56,138 bases of DNA, taken from contig JANQWS010000049.1 of NCBI GenBank assembly GCA_030729785.1, positions 21,441-77,578 of the forward strand. The letters run 5' to 3'. The stretch is from Algoriphagus sp. GTDB lineage: Bacteria > Bacteroidota > Bacteroidia > Cytophagales > Cyclobacteriaceae. Both the position numbers and the translations under genes were made by a program. Every line of letters starts with the position of its first letter. Within the stretch, counting starts at the first letter, position 1. Below the pieces are notes generated by a model. It did not search any database, was not told the DNA's origin, and worked only from the letters and a program-made list of their open reading frames with translations. Positions 51,481-56,138 of the stretch are shown here, in pieces.

Positions 51481-52548
51481 ATGAGCGGAAACTCACATTT
51501 TTCAGCCTCCCAATTCACCTTGAAAGAGGTGGTACAAAACTTAATCAATTGGGTAGTATTTTTTAGCTCCAAGTGGAAAGTTCTCCTGATATCCTTCGTC
51601 CTAGGGGCTGGGATGGGCGCTGGATATTCAAAACTAAAAGACCCTGTTTTTCATGCTGAAACTTCTTTCGTTTTGGAGGAAGAAGGAATGGGAGGAATTG
51701 GTCAAATGTCAGGGATTGCAAGCCTTCTTGGTGTTAATTTGGGTGGCATAGGAGGAACGAATGGTCTTTTTCAAGGGGATAACATCATGGAGCTTTACCG
51801 CTCGGACCGGATGTTAGAAGAAACACTCTTGAGTCCCTTTGACAAAGAGCGTTTATTGATCGATCGGTTTATTGAATTCGAAGAGTTGGAAAACAAATGG
51901 GCCTCAAGAATCGATTTAGCTACGCTGACTTTTTCTTCTTCCAGGGAGAACCATGGGGTCAAGCAGGACTCAGTAATCAAGGAAATCGCCAAGATCATCC
52001 GAGAAAAACAACTGGCAGTAGTCAAGCCGGATCGGAAATTGAGTATTATTCAGGTGACTGTTTCTTCTAAAGATGAAGGGTATGCGAAGCTTTTCAACGA
52101 AACGCTGGTAAGCAAGGTGAATACCTTTTACTTGGAGACTAAAACCAAAAAAACAGGGGAAAACCTCCGTATTTTACAAACTCAGGCAGACTCGGTTCGA
52201 GCAATTCTAGATACAAGTCTCGGCACCTTGGCTGCCGAACAAGATCGCGTTCCCAATGCCAACCCATTGCTGAGTGCCGCCACAGTCAATGGGCGCCGCA
52301 AACAAGTTGATGTTCAAACTAGCGCTGCAGTTTTTGAAGAAATTGTGAAAAATCTGGAGATGGCTAAAATCAACCACCGCATCAATACGCCTTTAATTCA
52401 GTTGATTGATTCTCCCAAACTGCCCTTAAAAAGATCTGAAATTCGATTGGTGAAGGGAATGGTGTATGGAGCCATGATCTTCGGTTTCTTAGCCCTTAGC
52501 TTTCTATATCTGAGAAGAATCTATCAAAAGCACTTGCAGGAAGTCTAA
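51481..52548 (+). CDS. Wzz-type polysaccharide chain-length/export co-polymerase
   Basis: A 355-residue inner-membrane protein of the polysaccharide co-polymerase family with one transmembrane helix near each end (VLLISFVLGAGMGAGYS at about 35-51, and GAMIFGFLALSFLYL near 330). The periplasmic part between them contains the Wzz N-terminal domain (HAETSFVLEEEG) and a long helical hairpin. The C-terminal PxxP-like loop LPLKRSEIRL precedes the second helix. No tyrosine-kinase (Wzc) domain is attached. It likely controls chain length together with the Wza-like protein upstream and the polymerase encoded at the right edge. Confidence 0.88.
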   Translation: MSGNSHFSASQFTLKEVVQNLINWVVFFSSKWKVLLISFVLGAGMGAGYSKLKDPVFHAETSFVLEEEGMGGIGQMSGIASLLGVNLGGIGGTNGLFQGDNIMELYRSDRMLEETLLSPFDKERLLIDRFIEFEELENKWASRIDLATLTFSSSRENHGVKQDSVIKEIAKIIREKQLAVVKPDRKLSIIQVTVSSKDEGYAKLFNETLVSKVNTFYLETKTKKTGENLRILQTQADSVRAILDTSLGTLAAEQDRVPNANPLLSAATVNGRRKQVDVQTSAAVFEEIVKNLEMAKINHRINTPLIQLIDSPKLPLKRSEIRLVKGMVYGAMIFGFLALSFLYLRRIYQKHLQEV

Positions 52549-52560
52549 ACGCAAACTTCC

Positions 52561-53874
52561 ATGGTTGAAAAAAACAATCTGTTGATCCCGTTTGGGAATT
52601 TTTTTCGGAATAAATCTCTCCAGAACTTTCTTTTTCTGGCGTTGATTCAGTCCTCAACAATTTTGATTTCCCTCATTTCCATGCCCCTCCTGATTCAAAG
52701 TATCGGGGCGGAACAATTTGGATGGGTCAACTTATCCTTTTCCGTAATTATTGTGTTCAATATTTTGGTAGGCTTTGGATTCAACTTGAATGCTCCACGA
52801 GAAGTGGCCCTCAATCAATCCAATAAGGAAGCGCTTTCGCAGTTGGTTTCCAATGTGTTTTCAGCCAAAATTCTCCTGGCCGTTTTTTCCACGATCCTCA
52901 TCCTGATCGGAGCTTACGGCTTGAATCTCTTCCAAGGATATCAAACCATTTTAGTATTATCCGTATTTCTACTCTTTTCAGAAGCCACCTTTCCGCTCTG
53001 GTTTTTTCAAGGAATGGAAAAAATGAAGCTGATTTCCATCGCCAACGTCTTCAGCAAATTACTTTATTTATTGGGCATCGTCCTTTTTATCCGTGATCCG
53101 GAACAGTCCAAATGGGTCAACTTCATCCTAGGAACGTCAGGATTAGGCATCAATATCCTGTTGCTGATTTACATCCATTTTGCCTTGGATATCAAGTTTT
53201 ACAAACCACGATTCCTCGAGCTATTTACCTTATTAAAAAATACAGGGCTGCTTTTGCTATCCAATATTGTGACCCATTTCTCTATCAATGGGGCATTGGT
53301 TGTATTGAGTTTTTTTGCTTCCGCCACTACCTTGGGCCTGTTCAGTCTTGCAGAAAGAATCTCCATGGTGCTTCGGATGTTTCCTGCTATGGTCATCCAT
53401 TCTATTTTTCCCAATGCTTCAAAGCTGCTGAAAGAAGATGTGAGTGCGTTTATTAGCTACCTAAAGAAGGTTAGTTTCGTCGCTTTTGCCGTTGGGTTAA
53501 CTGTTTCTTTGGCTGTTTTTGGGCTGGCACCAGTTATCATCCAATTATTTTCTAAAGCGGAATTTGTAGATTCCATCTCTTATTTGCGGGTTTTAGCCTT
53601 TATCCCCTTTTTGGCTTGCCTCAATATCATGAACGTGGTTATTTTTCTTGTCAATGGCCAAAACAACCTGATGTTCAAATCTTCTTGGATGATGGGTTTA
53701 TTTATGGTTTCCAATTCAATCTTTCTTACTAGCCAATATGGGGCGATTGGACTTTGCTATGCCATGTTATCTACCGAAATTGTGGTTTTTTTAATCTGTT
53801 GCGTTTTAAATTGGGTGTATAATCGGCCATTGATTGTAGCTATTCTAGAAACTAAAAAAAGTACTGCAGCTTGA
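52561..53874 (+). CDS. Wzx-type oligosaccharide flippase
   Basis: A 437-residue MATE/MOP-superfamily membrane protein with about 12 to 14 helices, expected to flip undecaprenyl-linked repeat units across the cytoplasmic membrane. Characteristic are the N-terminal LIQSSTILISLISMPLLIQSIGAEQFGWVNLS, FPLWFFQGMEKMKLISIANV, and the central basic-residue-poor helices. It begins 12 bp after the Wzz-like gene and precedes a glycosyltransferase by 13 bp. Presence with Wzz and a putative polymerase indicates a Wzx/Wzy-dependent pathway. Confidence 0.88.
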   Translation: MVEKNNLLIPFGNFFRNKSLQNFLFLALIQSSTILISLISMPLLIQSIGAEQFGWVNLSFSVIIVFNILVGFGFNLNAPREVALNQSNKEALSQLVSNVFSAKILLAVFSTILILIGAYGLNLFQGYQTILVLSVFLLFSEATFPLWFFQGMEKMKLISIANVFSKLLYLLGIVLFIRDPEQSKWVNFILGTSGLGINILLLIYIHFALDIKFYKPRFLELFTLLKNTGLLLLSNIVTHFSINGALVVLSFFASATTLGLFSLAERISMVLRMFPAMVIHSIFPNASKLLKEDVSAFISYLKKVSFVAFAVGLTVSLAVFGLAPVIIQLFSKAEFVDSISYLRVLAFIPFLACLNIMNVVIFLVNGQNNLMFKSSWMMGLFMVSNSIFLTSQYGAIGLCYAMLSTEIVVFLICCVLNWVYNRPLIVAILETKKSTAA

Positions 53875-53887
53875 AAAAGAGGGTGAG

Positions 53888-54838
53888 ATGACTCAATTCA
53901 AAGAAAATAAAGAGGAAGGTCGCATGGAAGCCAACAAGCAGCCAAAAGTAGCCATCATCATCGTCAACTGGAATGGATTTGCCCTAACAAAGGCTTGTTT
54001 GGAATCCCTAAAAGAATTACGGTACTCCAATTTTCAAACTGTTTTGGTGGACAATGGTTCGATAGACGGTTCGGGAGAGCGATTGAAATCTGAATTTCCT
54101 GAGATTGAATTACTTACCAGCCCTGACAACATTGGATTTACAGGAGGCAACAACCTTGGAATACAGTGGGCATTGGACCATTCTTATGATCAAGTGCTTT
54201 TGCTCAATAATGACACCCTTGTAGAACCTGACTTTCTGGATCCCTTAGTTTCTTTTTTAGAACAAAACCCAGATTATGGAGCGGTGCAACCCAAAATCAT
54301 GTTGGAAGTGGAGAGGGATAAACTCTGGAATGCAGGGGGTGGATATTTCAAGGGGTTGGAAATGACTTGGTCCATTGGTTTAGGGCAACTAGATGAAGGA
54401 CAATTTGATCAGGAAAAAGATACCCCTTGGATTACAGGATGTGCCATCCTTGTGAGATCGGTAGTAATCAGGCAGGTGGGAATGTTGGACAATCGGTTTT
54501 TTGCCTACTACGAAGATGTCGAGTGGTCCTTTCGAATCAAAAAATCAGGGTTCCGACTTCGTTACCTTCCTCAATCCAAAATTTACCATGTCGCGGGAGG
54601 ATCCTCCAAAAAAATCAAAACCACAGAAGGCGTCGTTCCTCCAATCCTCCACTATTACCGGACCAGAAACCACCTCTTTTTAATCCGAAGCCATTCAAAT
54701 CCAGTATCCTTTGTATTAAGTTTGTTGTACCAAACCCTAAAAAATGCTGCCTTCATTCTGTATTTGGGATTAAGAGGTAGGTTCCAAAAAGTAAATGCAA
54801 TTTTGAAAGGACATTATGAAGGTCTTTTTTCCAAATGA
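53888..54838 (+). CDS. GT2-family glycosyltransferase (rhamnosyltransferase-like)
   Basis: A GT-A-fold glycosyltransferase of family 2. The nucleotide-sugar domain starts VAIIIVNWNGFALTKACLESL, with the VDNGSIDGSGE segment, the metal-binding region LLLNNDTLVEPDFLDPLV, WITGCAILVRSVVI and the catalytic-site YYEDVEWSFRIKKSGFRL. A C-terminal pair of hydrophobic segments suggests membrane association. Two ATG starts are possible: 53888 (316 residues) and 53924 (304 residues); both have purine-rich sequence upstream. The sugar donor and linkage cannot be read from the sequence. Confidence 0.88.
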   Translation: MTQFKENKEEGRMEANKQPKVAIIIVNWNGFALTKACLESLKELRYSNFQTVLVDNGSIDGSGERLKSEFPEIELLTSPDNIGFTGGNNLGIQWALDHSYDQVLLLNNDTLVEPDFLDPLVSFLEQNPDYGAVQPKIMLEVERDKLWNAGGGYFKGLEMTWSIGLGQLDEGQFDQEKDTPWITGCAILVRSVVIRQVGMLDNRFFAYYEDVEWSFRIKKSGFRLRYLPQSKIYHVAGGSSKKIKTTEGVVPPILHYYRTRNHLFLIRSHSNPVSFVLSLLYQTLKNAAFILYLGLRGRFQKVNAILKGHYEGLFSK

Positions 54839-54848
54839 AACCCATTTA

Positions 54849-55757
54849 ATGAAAAGTCCCAACACCCAATTATTCCCAGATATTGTAGCTTACTCCAAAG
54901 AAAGCGGGTTAAGTCCTGAAGTCCTTGAAGAGGCATTTACCCTTGAAAATCATTACCATAAATTATTGGTTCAGGAGGAAGATGCCAAAAAAAGAGAGGG
55001 CTTATACGATGAATTCTATTCCAACCTACTTCAATTTTACGGCAGAACAGCAAAGGAAGACAGTTCGCTTGAAGAAAGAATAGCTACCAAAGATCCACAG
55101 GTTACACTTTTTGAAAAAGAGCTGAAAGGAAAATCCATCATCGATTTTGGTTGTGGAGAAGGATATTTTCTAATGAACATCCAAAAAAACATTCCTTATA
55201 AAAAGCTTACTGGAGTGGATGTCTTTATTCCCGAAACCCTCAAAAATCATCCGAGTATTCAGTTCATTTCCTCCGGCATCATCAATTTCAGAACCGAAGA
55301 AAAATTTGAACTGGCCTTTTCAGACAATGTCATCGAGCACCTTTCACCCTTGGATTTAATGGATCACCTTCAATCAGTCTATGAGAGCTTGGTACCTGGA
55401 GGGAAATTCATCTTAGTGATGCCAAATCGGCTTTTTGGACCGATGGATGTCACTCGAATTATGGACAATTCCAGCTCGGGACGGATACAAGCACAAGGGG
55501 GGCATCTCAATGAGTCCTCGTACCATGAGATGGTGGGAGCGTTGACCAAAACCGGGTTTTTCAATTTTCAAACGGTCCTCCCCATCCCAAAATTCAAGTA
55601 CAGTACGTTTAAAAACAGCAGGATAAAGACGGACTGGATCATCGGCATTGAGCAAAGTACCTTTTTATTGAATATATTCAGGGGTATAAAAGTCAAGGGA
55701 AGGTGCCCTGTGAGGTTTACAGTGACCTTGATCTGTCAAAAGCCTGAACTGCATTGA
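54849..55757 (+). CDS. Class I SAM-dependent methyltransferase in the polysaccharide locus
   Basis: A 302-residue methyltransferase. Motif I is SIIDFGCGEGYFLMNI, motif II region LTGVDVFIP, then LAFSDNVIEHLSPLDLMDHL and the FILVMPNRLFGPMDVTR segment. An N-terminal helical region of about 95 residues precedes the Rossmann core. The frame also opens at 54816, overlapping the glycosyltransferase by 23 bp; the ATG at 54849 avoids overlap and is slightly preferred. It may methylate a sugar of the repeat unit or a lipid-linked intermediate. Its stop codon overlaps the TTG start of the next gene. Confidence 0.82.
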   Translation: MKSPNTQLFPDIVAYSKESGLSPEVLEEAFTLENHYHKLLVQEEDAKKREGLYDEFYSNLLQFYGRTAKEDSSLEERIATKDPQVTLFEKELKGKSIIDFGCGEGYFLMNIQKNIPYKKLTGVDVFIPETLKNHPSIQFISSGIINFRTEEKFELAFSDNVIEHLSPLDLMDHLQSVYESLVPGGKFILVMPNRLFGPMDVTRIMDNSSSGRIQAQGGHLNESSYHEMVGALTKTGFFNFQTVLPIPKFKYSTFKNSRIKTDWIIGIEQSTFLLNIFRGIKVKGRCPVRFTVTLICQKPELH

Positions 55758-56138
55758 TCGCTCAAACACTTTTTATTTTAACACTTTTGGGTTATGCGCT
55801 GCTGCTGCACTTCACGCTGAAGGCCATGGTCTTCAAAGGAAAGTGGGAGTACCTGGTGTTTTTTTTGGCGGCCTACCTCCCCTTTCATACTACCTTCTTA
55901 AGTATTTTATTTCAGGCAACAAACTCCAAACTGCCAGTCACCTTGTTCCAGGTGGCCAAGGACTTGGTGGTCATCGGATCTGTGCTGATTTTTGTACTCT
56001 ACAGACGAAAGATTTTTGAGTATTCCATTCGCTTTCAAACAGTGGAATGGCTCTTATTGGCATTTATTGGCTTGGCATTTATATTTCTTTTATTACCCAT
56101 CGGAGAGCCCAGTTTTATAGAAAAAGCCCTTTACTTCA
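55754..56138 (+). CDS. Partial membrane protein, probable Wzy/O-antigen ligase-type polymerase (cut by window end)
   Basis: An uninterrupted frame of 128 codons runs off the right edge. It probably begins at the TTG that overlaps the methyltransferase stop codon (TTGA). The translated part is hydrophobic: FILTLLGYALLLHFTL, YLVFFLAAYLPFHTTFLSIL, VAKDLVVIGSVLIFVLY and VEWLLLAFIGLAFIFLLLPIG, at least four membrane segments. Location in a Wzx-containing locus and the DLVVIGSVLIF..W segments resemble the N-terminus of O-antigen polymerases/ligases. The assignment is tentative because the diagnostic C-terminal periplasmic loop is outside the window. Confidence 0.5.
   Translation, partial: MIAQTLFILTLLGYALLLHFTLKAMVFKGKWEYLVFFLAAYLPFHTTFLSILFQATNSKLPVTLFQVAKDLVVIGSVLIFVLYRRKIFEYSIRFQTVEWLLLAFIGLAFIFLLLPIGEPSFIEKALYF

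Noticed and set aside
1..56138. tRNA, rRNA, CRISPR arrays, prophage or intact insertion sequences
   Set aside because: No cloverleaf-like or rRNA-like stretches, no regularly spaced direct repeats, and no transposase, integrase or phage genes were recognised on either strand.

Overview
The window comes from a Bacteroidota chromosome, most likely a gliding, carotenoid-pigmented member of the Cytophagales (Cyclobacteriaceae/Algoriphagus-like). This rests on two gliding-motility lipoproteins (GldJ-like at the left end, GldB near 48 kb), a TonB-dependent receptor with a carboxypeptidase-regulatory N-terminus, TAnnTTTG-type promoters, and a carotenoid set typical of that order (CrtYcd-type cyclase, CruF-like hydratase, CrtZ, CrtW). 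The genus is an inference. No tRNA, rRNA, CRISPR array, prophage or intact insertion sequence is visible.

Layout. 0-9 kb: gldJ, uppP, a DUF1569 protein, an NlpE-like protein, oxyR, a Tat-exported Gfo/Idh/MocA oxidoreductase, ohr and a secreted M14 carboxypeptidase. 9-13 kb: a three-gene minus-strand module (SSS symporter, NanA/DapA-type aldolase, sialidase-like BNR protein) with two copies of a roughly 170-bp intergenic repeat on either side of the symporter gene. 13.4-17 kb: a very large secreted PD40-propeller/amidohydrolase. 17.1-25.4 kb: the carotenoid region. 25.5-33 kb: TonB receptor, small outer-membrane protein, group II PLP decarboxylase, radA and a DUF1016/YhcG nuclease. 33-42.4 kb: polA, a small membrane protein, an amidase, a lipoprotein, gpmI, nadC and queG. 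42.7-48.6 kb: VWA/AAA+ pair, an RsmF-like methyltransferase, nth and gldB. 48.9 kb to the end: the start of an exopolysaccharide locus (Wza-like, Wzz, Wzx, GT2, methyltransferase, and a membrane protein cut by the window edge).

The most coherent system is the carotenoid region. tspO and a DUF4286 gene point left. cruF, crtZ and a CarH/LitR-type MerR regulator point right and end at a strong terminator. Then come an ECF sigma factor, crtI, crtB, crtYcd, ispH and crtW. The MerR protein keeps the cobalamin residues of the CarH photoreceptors (W139-x9-E149-H150 and H186). A 15-bp inverted repeat (14 of 15 positions matching, TTTGTTTAATC half-sites) overlaps the only good promoter in front of the sigma factor gene. 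A second, related palindrome with a third phased half-site lies just after the regulator's stop codon. The reading is that B12-bound regulator represses the ECF-crt operon in the dark and light releases it. The enzymes together predict a monocyclic hydroxy-keto carotenoid of the flexixanthin type; a 3',4'-desaturase (CrtD) is not in the window.

Other things worth attention: a repeat family whose right-hand module is exactly 56 bp in three places; a perfect 12-bp-arm hairpin inserted in frame in the DUF1016 nuclease gene; a 14-bp inverted-repeat pair bounding 268 bp of gene-free DNA upstream of that gene; and a 22-bp near-perfect dyad directly upstream of the nadC promoter.
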